A DNA stretch of 64,000 nt from Fistularia commersonii (GCA_037954325.1 JBBMNZ010000026.1:8770501-8834500); one strand, 5' to 3'; shown: positions 1 to 12,742, numbered from the stretch's first letter. Notes: generated by a model not told the origin, from the sequence alone. A program made the numbers and translations.

Positions 1-2590
1 TGCAAGGGGTGGTTGGATCAGAGCAGTAATTTTCCACACTTGCACTCAGCTCACTTGAGTCTACCTTGAAGGATGTTTGTACTTGGACAAGTGCAATATC
101 ATTCTGTGTGTTTGTGTATGTGCTGTATGTGTTGCGTGATTGTGTGTTTGTGAATTGCTACCACTTTCTTTTTTTTTTTTACTTGCAGGAATCTCACTCT
201 TTTTAAATGATTCTGTTTTCATCTCTTATCTTACACCTAGGTAATCAGACAGTACAACTTTTATTTTGCATTTCCTTCTGTAATAAATGAAACCAATTAA
301 GCTATACTTTTAAATTAGAGAGGAGGCAATACTAATTTTCTCTCTAAGAGCGGTTTCCACGGCAATCAGAGGCCTCTGCAGGGGGTCGGGAATGGAGGCG
401 TTGGGTAGGAGTGCACGCAGCAGGGACAATCTGACTGTGTGAGTCTACTGCTAGTTGTAGAATCTTCTCCTGGCATGTACTTATTCTTAACACATACACA
501 TGCATATGTTGGAGAGCACACATGTATACATTCACACAGAATCAGCCAACATCATAAAAATATCTGAATATATTTGGCACACAAATACTTTATAAGATAT
601 TATAATAATGAACAGAAGTTTCCAAAATGTTATTCTTTATTTTAAATTTTTCCGAGATAATGCCTTTCAGCTACTGGACCGTCTGTCTGTCAATGAGACG
701 CATTATCGTTGCATAAAGACCATTGTTTCTTATTTTCCAATGCACACATTTGTCCTCTGGCAAATTTGGAGATGACAGCTTCCTCAATATGTGAACACTG
801 GAAATATTTACAGCTCCTATCAGAATATTAGGGAACTTGGCCATGCGTCATTTTTCTGTCATGTCTGACTGAATTTTTCCAGCTATGAGTACTAAACTAT
901 GATTTACGACAAAGCACATGTATTTGTGATGTGTCTTTCAACATGAAATGCAGCCAACATTGCAGAATGACAGACAAACGAACAAATGGATAAAAAAAAT
1001 GCACTGAACAAAAAGAAAGAAATAGTAAAGTAGTAGTATCTTATGAATCAAGCACTGTGTGAAAGCAGACAGTTTTATTCTGCATGACTTCCTCAGAATT
1101 GAAAAAAAAAACAAAAACTAAATGAATAAATAAGTCTTGTGCTGAGATGTTGACCGAGTAAACAGGCAGACGAGCAGACTGGCCTGCAAGTATTTATAGC
1201 ATGAGTTTGGCAACGTTTACATGAACCCCAGAGCTTTTAATTGAACATTTTCTGTAATCTGGAGGAAGATGGTGTTCCTAGATGCACTTTTCAACCGTAG
1301 TGTTACTTTGTGAATTTGTCAACTTGTATTTGCAATATACTCTGCATGTTGAAAGATTAAAACAGATGGTTTCGATAATGAAACAATAGACATGCTGCTT
1401 TAAGTAAGGGCGTTGAAAAATTAGTTGGCAATTTTCTTTTGTGTGAACAATTTTTGGTGGGTTTCAGAGTCTGAACTGCAAAGTAAAAAAACAAATCGAA
1501 TGTCTGACTATGATTGTGTTCCCTAACTGAAGTAAATTAAAAGAACAAAGTATATGACGAAATGGACTTTGTTTTTCCAACATGAGACTTGTTGAAAATT
1601 TAACTTTATTGCTAATAAACCAATAAAAAAAATAAAAAAACTTTTGCCTCAAAGTTAAACTTCTCTTCCTGTGCATTGCAGTGATACGTCTGGCCTAGTC
1701 ATCTTCCCCTTCGATTAAAAAGAAAATGTGAAGAAAGAAAAAAGACAGAATAAGGAGCAATTCTCTCTTTTTTCTTCTTGTTTTACCACATTGAATGTGG
1801 CATAGCATCTTGCAGACTGAGAAAATAGAAAAGTTGAAGCATTGACACAACAGTTGTTTGTCAAACACGGGAGTGTTCCGCAGGCACAAGGATGGAGACA
1901 GAAAAAAATGAAAGACAGACAGAGGCATGGAGAAACAGAGGAATGAACGGGAAAAAAAAACAGAGCGCTCAGTCCTTCCATAGAGCTGGATTCACTGAGT
2001 CTTTCAGGTTCATCTCTCATTACTCCTGGGTGCTCTCTCAAGCTTAGCGGAAATGAATTATGTGACACAAATAAAGGAATAATCACCCTTTTCTCCTCCC
2101 GCTCCTCTGATAAACACACAATGCGCATAGGTGCACATGGGCACATAAATGCACACACATAAACATACACACACTCTCTTGGAGTCTGCAGTGATCTACA
2201 CACACTGAGCCAAGCCTTCTGTGGCTGTGAGGTGCTCGTTCTCTCTACATGCCAAGGGACTTGTCAATTATCTCCCCAAACGCACCCAGTCCTCGGGGGG
2301 GAAAGGCAGTGAGGAAGACATCCTTGTTTTTGAGGGATTCTGGAGTTTGCAACATTCACATGAGTGACAATACATTCACGCTCTAATTCTGGGCATGCAT
2401 CTGTAATGTTTTTTCACTCTCTCTTTCCCCCTTCCTTTGTCTCACAGCTTTCTGCTCCCCTTGTACTCCCTATCATTTCAACTTTGAGAAGTTGGGGCTT
2501 TAGTCGATGTGTTTTGGGTGGTTTCAACTGGATTTGGAGTGTATGATTGTGTGAGTGTATGGTGTGTGCGAGCATAAGTATTTCTGATCT
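1..2590. other. AT-rich unique sequence, no gene seen
   Basis: I find no recognisable coding segment, RNA gene or mobile element here. Open frames are short, and the longest (minus strand, about 1.7-2.2 kb) reads through low-complexity, pyrimidine-rich text with no family motif. There is a T run near 170-180 and a TG-rich patch near 105-150. An acceptor-like pyrimidine tract ending in CAG lies at about 2415-2448, but the sequence after it has no convincing frame or donor. Confidence 0.6.
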
Positions 2591-2591
2591 C

Positions 2592-2666
2592 CTGTGTGTG
2601 TGTGAGTGTGCATACACATACACACGTGCGTGTGTGTGTGTGTGCGTGTGTGTGTGTCTGTGTGTT
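2592..2666. repeat. Imperfect (TG)n microsatellite
   Basis: A dinucleotide TG tract is broken by a short CA-rich patch and single-base changes. It is one of many CA/TG loci in the window. The interruptions suggest an old, less mutable locus. Confidence 0.95.
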
Positions 2667-4298
2667 GAACAGTCTATGCTTTCAGTTTGATCTTTTTTTT
2701 CCTCTAATGCATGCAAGGTGGTAATCCCTGAAGATTTATTTTTCCCGGAGCAAATTTAAGAAATGGTTATAAAAACAACAACAAAAAATGAATAACAGAC
2801 AAAAGAAAAATATATATTATATCATATTCATTTAATTAATTGTGCGATGATTAGCATGTTCTCTTTTCATGCATGAACAGTAGTAATAAAAGCACTTTGT
2901 ATTAATACAAAAAATCAAAACAATCCTTTAAAGTTTCATCTGACAACCATCCAACACAGTATAATTCTCATAAGTTAATTTGTAACAATGCACAATCTCT
3001 TTAGCTGGTGGGCCAAAAATGTCAGTCCATGCTTGAAGTCTTGTTTCTTGAGCTGAACATATAATCGCTTGTTATGTGACAGCATGTGAATTGCCTCACT
3101 GGGACTGTTTAAAATAAAATTTAAAAAATGTCTATGACTGTCTTGCCGGGCTGAATCACTGTATCTGAGAGAGCTGGGCTACAGGGCCACTTCTACCTGG
3201 TTAAATTAAAGGGAATATGAATAATAGATGGAGAGAATGACACTTCCGTTGCCAGGGGTAATGAAAGACCGACTTCCAGCTCTCTCTTGTCACTCCTCTG
3301 ACGCACCAGGAGCGCTAATAAAGATGACACTTGACAGTTAACGAGACCCATCATGAGAAAGGACATACGCAGATACAGAGAAAGAAACAGAGATAAGGAG
3401 GAGGAGAAGAAAAAAGTAATAGAAAGTAAACAAAACATAAAAATGGGCTAAATGTCAGTCGGGTAACTAACCCCAGGGTTTAGAAACATGTTGGTCCATT
3501 AAGTGGAGTGCATTTAGCAGCAGATGCCTGCCGTACATCCTGAGCTTTCATAGATGGAATGAGTCAATGAAAACAACAGGAAAAGTAAATTATGGTATAC
3601 TGTCGTGCAACTTCTCACTCAGTTAATAAAAGCAACTTAAACTCTCATAGCACCGGTACTCATGTTGGTCTGAAAATGAAATGTGATTGGGCACATTTCT
3701 TTTGGGCACTGCTCATTTCAGAAAAACCATTTCAGCATCAGCTGAACCCCGAATACTTTTACCAGCATTTGACAAACACACACAAACACACACAGACACA
3801 AGAAAGGCAAGACTCACAACATATTTTATTGTACACTTACCTGTACTTTTTTTTAATAAGTTTGTTTGTTTATTTTTATTGCCCATATGTGAAGGAGTGT
3901 GATTGAATTATTAATCATGCACAAAAAATATTTAAAGGGTCACAACTTGCACATTTAGTGTATTGAGCATGTCTCAGACACCTGTGCCATTAGTGCAACT
4001 GTTTTTCAAAATTCTCAATGAGAATTGTTTTATTGGTGTTTTGGCACCAAACACAAATGCATAAAATGGTGAGGAAACTGTGGAAATACCAGTTAAACCA
4101 ATGGTATGGTGGTGGGTTACTGAACGTTTGTGACTAAATGAAAATCCACCATGGTTTAGAGCATCACAATAGAGCTCATGGATTTGAAGCAATGGAACAG
4201 TGTAGCTGGAAGTTAAAGAAAACCCTGCCAACAGCCTCATCTCCTGGGTCAGCTTCAGGGCCTGTATCTGCCGCAGAATGCCCGAAGAGAGGGCGTGT
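2667..4298. other. Unique AT-rich sequence, no gene seen
   Basis: There is no identifiable gene or element. A short CA-rich stretch lies near 3775-3805 and T/A homopolymer patches near 3848-3890. The minus-strand open frame at 3193-3438 is low complexity and matches nothing I recognise. Confidence 0.6.
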
Positions 4299-4336
4299 CA
4301 TTGTTTACTGTCCACAATGCGGGTAAACAATAAACA
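4299..4336. promoter_or_regulatory. Palindromic cluster of forkhead-type motifs
   Basis: The arm CATTGTTTAC (4299-4308) faces GTAAACAATA (4323-4332), matching at 9 of 10 positions across a 14-base spacer. This gives one TGTTTAC core followed by a GTAAACA core and an abutting ATAAACA core (4330-4336). RYAAACA is the known FOX recognition core. Three cores in 38 bp, two of them inverted, is a plausible factor-binding arrangement, but such AT-rich words also arise by chance. Nothing nearby shows a promoter. Confidence 0.3.
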
Positions 4337-5526
4337 ATGAAAAGACTGAGAGACTGCCAGCTCCGCACCCTAATGTTGCCATTTTAGGAACTCAAAAACA
4401 CCCCCATTCTCCTCTCAGCCCCTACTCACCACCCACTCCCTCTTTCCCGTTCTCTACCCCAGAAACCCCAGAGGGGCGGTCGCCTAGCCTGCCCACGCTA
4501 CCCTCCAAGAAACCACGAGAGGGTGTGGTTCCGCCTTGAACAGGGAAGCCATTTATTTTGGTCGCATCTCTGCTGACTGACTCATGTGTTGACTGGAAAG
4601 TTGGCTGCATGTTATATGGGCAAAGGTTCCACTTACCATGCGAGCTATCAGTCCCTGAGTCCCCCCCCAGCCCCTTCTTTTTTGGACCCCCTGCATCTCA
4701 GCACACCACATGTCCAAATGCACCAATATCTATGGAGCCAACCACCCACTCTAACTAGCCTTCATCACCAATCTATTTTTGACTTTACATCAGTCCTTCC
4801 ACCAACCACCCTGCTCTTAGTCTCAAATTGAAGAATTGCCATTGTTTCATGCTGACCTTCAGCTGCTGCTGTGTGAAAGTAAACCTCTTGGGCAGTTTTA
4901 TGAGGTAATGTGCGTCAGACATTTGTTTAAGGACTTTTTCCTGTAAATACAGTGAGTAAATTGAGATAAAGGCTAAAAATAATCATCAAGAAAAAGAATA
5001 GCTAATACAGCAAACCCTGTTAAACAATTATCCACCTGTTTGTGGTTAACCCAAATCTTTCTCCACATCATTTTGCCTGAGGACAGAATCTCTAAATGAA
5101 CCAAAACTGTTACTTGCTTGCTCATTCTTACCTGTACACGGGTAGTAACAATTAAATTTAAAACCAAAAGCCTTTTTAGAGCAAATATTTTTTTAAAATA
5201 AAGGACCAAAATATATTCATTAATGAGACTGAAAAACCAAAATATGCAAAGCTGCTGTGCTGCATTGCATCTCTTTACCTGCTTGTTATTATGTAGTGGT
5301 CAAAAGAAGATGTGAGTTGGGTGTTCTTCATCTTCATGTGTTTCTCCCCAGGGTCTTCATATTGCTCTGAAGATGTCTGTGGGTTCCTAGCTATGGCGTG
5401 GTGCTCTGACATTCCCTCCACACCCACACTGGCAGCCAATGTGCCAATTAGTGGCCTTCTCCGCAGGGGTGGGTGTATGGGAGGTGGAGAAGAACGAGAG
5501 ACAGAAGCGAAACAGCAGCAGCATAT

Positions 5527-5530
<4 letters not shown>
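4337..5530. other. Unique sequence with GC-richer block at about 4385-4660
   Basis: No gene is recognised. The 4385-4660 block has higher GC and fewer homopolymers than its surroundings, as conserved non-coding elements often do, but conservation cannot be judged here. An acceptor-like tract ends in CCCCAG at about 5352, just before an open stretch that runs into the TG repeat. No matching donor is evident. Confidence 0.45.

Positions 5531-5589
<59 letters not shown>
5531..5589. repeat. (TG)n microsatellite, uninterrupted
   Basis: About 29 uninterrupted TG units. Long pure tracts of this kind are expected to be polymorphic and to adopt left-handed DNA readily. They also create spurious Val-Cys or Thr-His open frames in both strands. 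Confidence 0.98.
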
Positions 5590-5592
<3 letters not shown>

Positions 5593-6596
5593 ACAAGGCC
5601 TCAGACCTCAGACATTCCTTTTGCTATGACCTAGGGTACAATTAAGGGGATGTCCCTCCCCTGCCTCCCATCCTTGGTGGACCACATCAACGGAAGTCCT
5701 GGCCTAGCTGGAGACTCTAATGACGGGAGGGAGGCCAGGTCGTGACCCTGGTGTGCCACCTCAGCGCCACACCCTTCCTGTTTAAGTCCAGACAAGGTCC
5801 ACACCAAGAGAGGGGAAAAGGGGACAGGGGGAGAAAGGGAAGATATCAAGCACGATTTGAGGATCACAGTAGAAAACAAATTTGAATGTTCTTCTTTATG
5901 TGCTTATCTGAGTGCAGAGCTTCAATAGTCTTTTTCCTCCCTTGCATATTGACAAAATTCTGAAAGGAGATACATGTTCAAGTGTATTGCACTCTAGGCT
6001 TTACAGGGTTAAAGATTTGGGTTAATTAGATGTCAATATATACCTGATCGATATTGAATTAATCTTTTCTCTGAATATGTAAAATGAAAACACGGAACCA
6101 TTATTCACTGAAAGGAAAATGGAAATCAAAAAACTGATGCAAGTACATTGAAGTCTTTATAGTCACAATAATGTCATGAAGCATATTATAGAGAAACATT
6201 CATTACCTCTCCCAAAAGGGACTTTTCCTCACATCCAAAAAATTAAAATCCTGTATAAAACCAACTGGATGAGCATATGTTTCGATAGCAGGTAAATCTT
6301 TAGCAACTTGTGAGGCAAGAACAGCTGAGATTATATGAATATTCTAATTGTTCTAAGAAGCTGGACAGAAAGCAGCAGAGTAAAGATGTGAAACCACCAA
6401 ACATTTTTGATAACATCTTGCTATCATATGTTAATGGCTGATAATAAATGTCAACAGACATCAGTTAGGATCCTTCCATGCTGGAATTAGTTGTCATGAC
6501 AAACACAAAATAACTGGTTTAACCACAAAGTGGCAGTCGTCTAATTTGCAGTGGAATAAGCTTGATAAAGCCGGTTTATTGCTAATGGATCACTGA
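5590..6596. other. Unique sequence, GC-richer at 5640-5830
   Basis: No gene or known repeat is seen. The first 240 bases are GC-richer and non-repetitive, followed by ordinary AT-rich sequence without coherent open frames. Confidence 0.55.
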
Positions 6597-6849
6597 GTAG
6601 GTAAATGGTCCCCACTTAAATAGCGCTTTCATCACCTTGCAGTTTTGAAGCGCTTTACACTGGATTAAGTTCACCCATTCAAAGCCAATGGCGGCAGAGA
6701 GCTGCCATGCGAAGCACCAAATAATCTGAAAAAACTTAACTACAGTGTCTTGCCTAAGGACAGTGACAATATGTAGATGGGGCGGGGGGGTGGGGGGGTG
6801 GGGGGGGCCAAATGGAGGGGCGCCACTCCACAAGCTAAGCCGAAGCCCT
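6597..6849 (-). mobile_element. tRNA-headed SINE-like dispersed repeat
   Basis: Read on the minus strand, the head near 6845-6808 resembles a tRNA-type internal promoter start (a TTAGCTTGTGG A-box-like word). The body and tail carry the AAAGCGCTT / AGCGCTATTT words typical of a very common fish dispersed repeat. On the plus strand this reads as AAATGGTCCCCACTTAAATAG, then AAGCGCTTTACAC, GGCGGCAGAGAGCTGCCATGC and GTCTTGCCTAAGGACA. The position where a B-box would lie is replaced by an expanded G/T tract (6779-6807), so this copy is unlikely to be transcribed by RNA polymerase III. The family name is not certain. Assignment to a teleost SINE-like repeat rests on recalled consensus words. Confidence 0.7.
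6779..6807 (+). other. G-quadruplex-type G tract
   Basis: Four G runs (4, 7, 7 and 8 Gs) are separated by single bases C, T and T. This fits the canonical four-run G-quadruplex pattern with one-base loops, which is the most stable class. It lies inside the SINE-like repeat and probably arose by expansion of a GGGG word of the element. Confidence 0.85.
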
Positions 6850-7400
6850 GGTTTCTGGTAAAAAAAAAAAAATGGTCAAATGTGACTTATTCTTACGACA
6901 GATGGTCTCATTAAACACTTGTCCTTTAACAAGGAATTTGTTGGTATATACTGTTATCCATTAATTTCCTCCCATGCTAAAGTTGGACACAGTTTTTCAC
7001 TTGAATGACAATATTTTTTTACACTCAAGGCAAGATGGCGTTCATTAAAATTGAACAAATGTTTTGTGCCAATTCTTGTACAAACGCTCCCAACTTTGGA
7101 TGAAATAATTAATTGAAAAAAGACTAGTATTACAGGTAGTAAAGGGGAAGATGAAAGATACAGGCAGGCTTTACTGAATGAGTGGGTGTCCGAGCATTTG
7201 TTACTATGCAGAGAGTTGTGTTAGAGTATCATGGGACTGAAAGCTGCGGTCCTCAGCCCTGCTATCAGACAGCCCACTCTGATGGAGAGGCTGGGATAAT
7301 GATATGTCTGTGAGTCTGTCTGTCTGTCAGGCCTCTGGATTTGCTTCCTTCGCCTCTCTGAGTGAGGAACAGCAGGGGGACATGTGGGGGCAGTAAGTAT

Positions 7401-7443
7401 TGTGTGTGTGTGTGTGTGTGCGTGTGTGTGTGTGTATGTGTGT
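7401..7443. repeat. (TG)n microsatellite
   Basis: A TG tract with one CG and one TA interruption. It follows a short TCTG-rich patch at about 7305-7328. Confidence 0.95.
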
Positions 7444-9507
7444 CAGGGGTCCCCACAGATTATAGATGTTGATGAGAGTCTCCTCTCAGCTTGGAAACCC
7501 TATAATTGTCACCTTGCACAAGTAGGGGATGGGAGAGGGATACGCATTGGACAACCACACTGAAAACCTGCAATCAAAGAAAAGGGAAACACAGAAAGTT
7601 ATAAGACAGGATGCAGAACTACTTGAAAAAAATAGTGTTCTTAAATCGAAACACCTGTGATCAACACAGGTGCCACAAAATACAGAATATGTATGATCTC
7701 ATGTGTGGTGCACTTTCAACAAAGTCTGTGTGTGCATAACATGGAAACATCCACAGAGAGACAATCATTGCATGTCAATTATTTGTGTGTGAATTACACT
7801 GATAGTGTTTTGATTTGTCAGTGAACACACCAAACGGACATAGAATGGATATGTTCCTTCATGCAACATTGAGCCATAAATGCATCCGAATGCCAAAGAT
7901 GAGCATGACTGTAAAATCATACATTACAAACCTCATGCATGCATTACATACTGAAGGTACATTGTCTACAATACATTACATAACAATTTAACTCTGTCAA
8001 TTTGGCAAACAAGATTATTCAATTGATCATAAATTATTAATCATAATAATCAGATGAATGTGAATAACCACATTTATTTCTCCATACAATTTGTTAATCG
8101 GCATCCATTTTTAAGATGACCAAAATATATAGTATGTCTATGTACACTGCAATTAAGTTTTCAAAACCTTAGAGGGAATTCCGGTCACGTTTCAAAATCT
8201 CAGCTTTCTGATATTTTATTATGATGTGATTTACACTGAGTGTATCAATGCACTAAGGTTGAGGAGTCATGATTAAACAATTTGTCACTTACAAGAAAAT
8301 TGAAAATCATGTTTTTAATCTTACTCACTCTTTCTATCTATCGTCATTCCTTTTCAGACAAGTGGATAATTGTCTTAAGCGTACAGGATTAATTTGTAAT
8401 GCTACTGAGTGAAATAAATTATTAGAAATGTTGCGTTTTCCATTCATCCAAAGTGTTCATGCATGAGAAGGACATGAATGCAATATTTTTTTAAATGTTT
8501 TTCTATTCTTTTTTTTTGGTTTATTTTATTTTGGTTTTGTTTTGTTTCGTTTTTGATTCATTTATCAACTACAGAATAATTTGATACTTTGGGGTAAAAA
8601 GGTATGGATGATTTGTTGTCTTTTTTTAAGTTTTATGATGATCAAGCTTTATATCTGAAAATAAAGGTAAAGGACAATGTGACAATATAAAGGCTGTGGT
8701 AATTGCATATATACAATTAAGAAGATTAAACATTTTTTAATGGAAATGCTCCAGTGCAACAGAATATTCGTTAAATACAGTGTGCAATCTGCAATGCTGC
8801 CCTCCTGTTGTGCCCTGAAGCCGTTTAACAGCACATATAAAGACGAAAACTAATTTGTCTTTATTGGCTGCAATGCCCCTTTGTTTCTCATTAGCTTCTA
8901 TTAATCTATTTACCCTTCACAGTGCCCTGACACCACCCCCAGAAACCCACACTTTGCCAAAACCAAAGTGACACTGGCACCACAGGCGAGGTTGGAAGGC
9001 CATGAGGTCATACCAACGATGGCACTAGCTGTCGACTGGTGAGATGTGGGGCCTGTAGGCAAAGGGATGCTTGGTGGCTGCAAGGAAAAAGTGAAGGGAG
9101 TGTGCTGTGGGAAGTGAGACATTCATTAGGAGAGCCAAGCTGATGCTGTCACCTTCCCCTGCTTCCAAGGAGCCTGCTCAGACACACACCGTCTCAGCCT
9201 ATACCAGGCCATAGTTATCTACTACGGCATGTTTTTTTTCTGCTTTTTTTAACATTTGTGCATAACTTTCTGTGAATTAAAATTTTAAAATGTGGTTTTA
9301 TGTTGTGAACCATTGCCACAAAGTGTTACTTATCTTAAATTGTAAGTTCATGGTTCATCTGATGAGGTCTTGTGCTTTTTTCAGGCTGTTCGGATGAAAG
9401 ATGAGAAAATATTTTTCCTCAGACAATTTACATATCTTTTCAAGCTGAGGCTATTTTATTAGAACTCTAACAACTTTAACTGGAAGTGTTGAGTAACACT
9501 GGCATAA
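7444..9507. other. Unique AT-rich sequence, no gene seen
   Basis: No coding or RNA gene is recognised. A T/G-rich simple stretch occupies about 8488-8556. A GC-richer segment at about 8915-9220 lacks repeat signatures and might be a conserved non-coding block. None of its open frames resembles a known protein. Confidence 0.55.
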
Positions 9508-9616
9508 CAATAATAATAACATTGATAATGATGATAAAAACATTATTATTATTAATCATAAATGTAATTATATATTTTATTTTTATTATTAATAATGATA
9601 ATAATAAGAAGAAGAT
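9508..9616. repeat. Imperfect (AAT/ATT)n trinucleotide tract
   Basis: Interspersed AAT and ATT triplets run through the interval, with GAT variants and a GAA-like end. It is degenerate and probably old. Its partial self-complementarity would allow weak hairpins. Confidence 0.8.
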
Positions 9617-10789
9617 GAAAAGGTAAACAATGGGATCATGAAATTATCCTCTCAACACCACTTAAAAAAAAAAAATAGAAGACATATTTCACTGTTTGTG
9701 ACTGAAAAATTGATTCCTTCATGTCTCCAATATGTCCCCAAAAGAACCTATCATGATTCCCAAAGTTTTGCTGTAAAATCAGTAGCCATAAGCAAGGCTT
9801 GCGCATCACTTTGCCTGACACCATACGTAATTTTTCATGAGATTTCACTTTCATCATGCTTAAAGGAGGGGGATTAAATGAAAACATCTACATGTTTGTC
9901 CTTCTCTAAAGTAGTAATGACAGACAAAGAATGTATTTGATGGTTCAATCTTTGCTCAGCGTAATGGGCCCTCAGTAAACTTGACATGTATTCAAATGGT
10001 TTTAAATTGGTATTTTTGTGTGAGTCCACTACGGATGTATATTGAAATTTAACAGCATGTCTTCCCTAGATTTTAGCATTTGATAGCATGTCTTTGTAGG
10101 TTTTGTTTGTTGTTTTGCTTAGTTGTATTTCATTCTATTTAGTTTTGGTGTAGTTGCCTGCCCTCTCTTATCTCAGTTATCGCCTCAGTCTTCTATTTAT
10201 GTTGCTTGCTGGGAAAGAAATGAAAAGGGGTGAGAGCTGACATCTTTGTGAAAGAAATTTTAGAAGAATTTAGATTATTATCAAGTTGAGTACATTGATG
10301 AACTGAAACCACACATTTTCTCACAAGTGACTAAGCGAGCAGCACATCCTATCCTTCCAAGTTACACCTTATGCGAGTGTGGACCAAGGCTATGTTATTA
10401 TTTTAAATTGTTATACACTGGTAGCATGGAAGTTTTTTGAATGATTCAGTAAAGTCTTTAATAAAAACCAATGACTGACACTCATAATAAACAAATTATT
10501 ATCAGTACTAATTAAGACTAATGAAAGCATCACATAAGCAGATCAAATGTCATTTAGTTACGAGCTCAGGTTTTCACAAAAAGGCGGTAAATGAGACATA
10601 ATGCCACCCAAATCACAAAGAGATAGAAGCAGAGACAGACAGAGATTGAGACAACCGGAGGAACTTTAGCTGTCTATTCCTCTTTACTTGTTCATAAAAC
10701 CCTGCATCACTCCTGAACTGTATTTCCACAGCAGTGATTGTCAAATAAAACAAATAGAAATTAAAATCTACTTTACCCTAACAATTTGG
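9617..10789. other. Unique AT-rich sequence, no gene seen
   Basis: I see no gene, structured RNA or recognisable element. Overlapping open frames on the two strands at 9636-9887 are short and have no family motif. Confidence 0.6.
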
Positions 10790-11041
10790 CATGAGGGGCC
10801 TGCCTCACACCAAGAAGTTCTCCCAGGTTCTACATGGTTTTCCTCTGGGTTCTCTTTCTTCAGCAGTCCAAAAACGTGCAGTAGGTTAACGGGAGACCCA
10901 AAATTGCTCCTGTGTGAGTGACCGAATGGTCGTATGTTGCTGTATGTGGCCGTCTGGCTACCAGTCGATAGGATAGGCTACTGTCCCCCACTGAACTGGA
11001 CTGCAGAATAAGTGGTGTAGATAATGAATGAATGAATGAAT
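10790..11041 (+). mobile_element. SINE-like dispersed repeat with (GAAT)n tail
   Basis: This copy contains a recognisable series of words from a very abundant fish repeat: GCCTCACACCAAGAAG near the head, TTTTCCTCTGGGTTCTC, CAGCAGTCCAAAAACGTGCAG, the GATAGGATAGGCTAC word and AACTGGACTGCAG. It ends in GAATGAATGAATGAAT at 11025-11040. The head region normally looks like a tRNA (A- and B-box), but here it is truncated or diverged. A tetranucleotide tail of this type is typical of copies mobilised by L2/CR1-like LINEs, which is inference. Three further copies, in the opposite orientation, lie at 30.2-30.7 and 58.1-58.4 kb. Confidence 0.75.
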
Positions 11042-11740
11042 TTAGCATGTGCTTCTTGAGTAAAAATATGTTTATCTTTGATTTGGATGCAGAAGATGCA
11101 GTATCAGGAAAATAAAGAAATGTCCTACCCAGTCAAGTGCTTCGACTGGCATACAGTGGCTCATCCCCTGAATCCTTCAGAGGGGCTTCAAACTTTCAAA
11201 ATCAACACAAACATAGAGTTATGGATCATTGTGCTCTTCCTATTTGTTGATGTACGTACATTATTTGATTCATAACACTTTACAACCCATCGAAAGGGAG
11301 AAAAAAAATGTAGATTTCCAGTGAACCTGGCTTAATTAATCCTTTGACATATTGATCACAGGGCATTTCCTTTATGCACTCTGTCTTGGCAGGTGCCCTG
11401 TTACTCAAACTATAGTTCCACTGCATTTTCCCGGATGATGTCTAAAGTACTGTGACTTTATCAGATCCTGACATTGGTCTTTGTTGCTCCTCGCCTTTCC
11501 TTAACAAAGCTCAGCTAAGTCTCTGATTGCTTAGCAAGTTAGTGAGGTGGTCGGCCTACTCTCATTCTCCTTTTTGCCCGGAATATCTATCTAACAGCTG
11601 CACAACGTGGCCGATGGCCCTTTACATGTGGTCTCCACTCTTAGGATTTGCTCAAATTCACGTCCCGATTCTGCTTTACAATAGCACAGAGAAAGCAGAA
11701 GCTGCTTATTCAGCTGACACCAGGTCATGCAATGATTATG
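11042..11740. other. Unique sequence, no gene seen
   Basis: No gene or recognised repeat. The open frames that begin here run into the SINE at 11741 and are not credible coding regions. Confidence 0.6.
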
Positions 11741-11974
11741 GGGGCGGCGCGGCGCAGGAGGAAGAGCAATCGTCTCTGGAACCAAACACTTCTGGTGCGA
11801 TTTCCAGCTCCTGCTAGTGTGTCGAAGTGTTGTTGAGCAAGACACTGAACTCCTAACTGCTCCCCTGGTGCTGGTGGATGGCAGCCTACTGCTCATGGTT
11901 CATCCATGATGAGTAAATTGCAGAGAACAAATTTCTCAAAGTGGGATTAATAAAGAAGAAATTATTATTATTAC
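11741..11974 (+). mobile_element. tRNA-derived SINE with (ATT)n tail
   Basis: The head GCGGCGCAGGAGGAAGAGC (from about 11748) matches a tRNA-type A box. GGTGCGATTTCC, about 45 bases on, is a slightly mutated B box (consensus GGTTCGANTCC). The body holds GTCGAAGTGT, TTGAGCAAGACACTGAACTC and CCTGGTGCTGGTGGATGGCA. It ends with CAAAGTGGGATTAATAAAG and an ATT-repeat tail at 11959-11972. This is the full head-body-tail order of a tRNA-derived SINE moved by a partner LINE. The A- and B-box substitutions suggest it is no longer active. The exact family name is not assigned. Confidence 0.85.
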
Positions 11975-12742
11975 TGAGATTTTTTATTCGTTATCATCAG
12001 TGGATTGAGGTTTAATGTGTGATTGTGTGTTTGAGTGTGTGCATTTTATTTTGTTAAATTTTGATTTTTGTTTTGTTTTTTTGTTTTTGTAGGTCAGGTT
12101 TATGTATTAACACTGTTGCAGCATTTGAAATGTGTTAACTGCATTCACCTTGCCATTGCTGAGAAAACACATCAATTTGTGTGTGTTTGCGTGTGTGTGT
12201 GTATGGATGTGCGAGCACTCCAAGTTGAGTGAAAAAGGCTGAAAAAAGAAATGAAAGGTGATGAAAATGATGAAAGGTTAAAATAGAAACTGAAAAAAAA
12301 AAGAAAAAGAAACCCGCAAGTCACATGACCTGGTGAGAGCTTAATCACTAGATCAGAATTGCTTTGCTGTCATGAAGTTTTCACCAGTAAAATATTAAAG
12401 ATATGAAGGATAAGAATATACTCTAGATTAGTGACTTTTGTATTTTATAAGGTCTAGTAATTCATAAAATAACATGAACATTACATTTTAGATTTCACTT
12501 CACAAGGGGAAACAAGATTAAAGATGAACAACAGTATCTTATTGAAATAAGAATAAGGATGAAAAGTTAAAAGCCCACCTCAAGATGCCAATGGTGTTGC
12601 ATGAAAAAAGCTTAATTATTTTAATTATACTATATGCTGATTGAGTTGTTTTGATCATACTTCCCATCAATCAAAATATTAATTACATGTCTGTAATACG
12701 AAAAGAAGAAGATACTCTTACCTGGATCTGTAGGAGATACAA

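Noticed and set aside
1715..2203. 162-codon minus-strand open frame
   Set aside because: Low-complexity text (Ser, Phe, Cys rich) with no motif. It looks like read-through of pyrimidine-rich sequence.
2415..2546. Acceptor-like tract followed by an open frame
   Set aside because: The frame ends without a donor and encodes nothing recognisable.
5312..5645. Overlapping open frames of about 70-90 codons on both strands
   Set aside because: They are carried by the TG/CA repeat (Val-Cys or Thr-His runs) and have no start, splice or family support.
11748..11810. Possible tRNA gene from A- and B-box words
   Set aside because: The boxes belong to the SINE head. No acceptor-stem pairing or anticodon arm is formed, and SINE body sequence follows.
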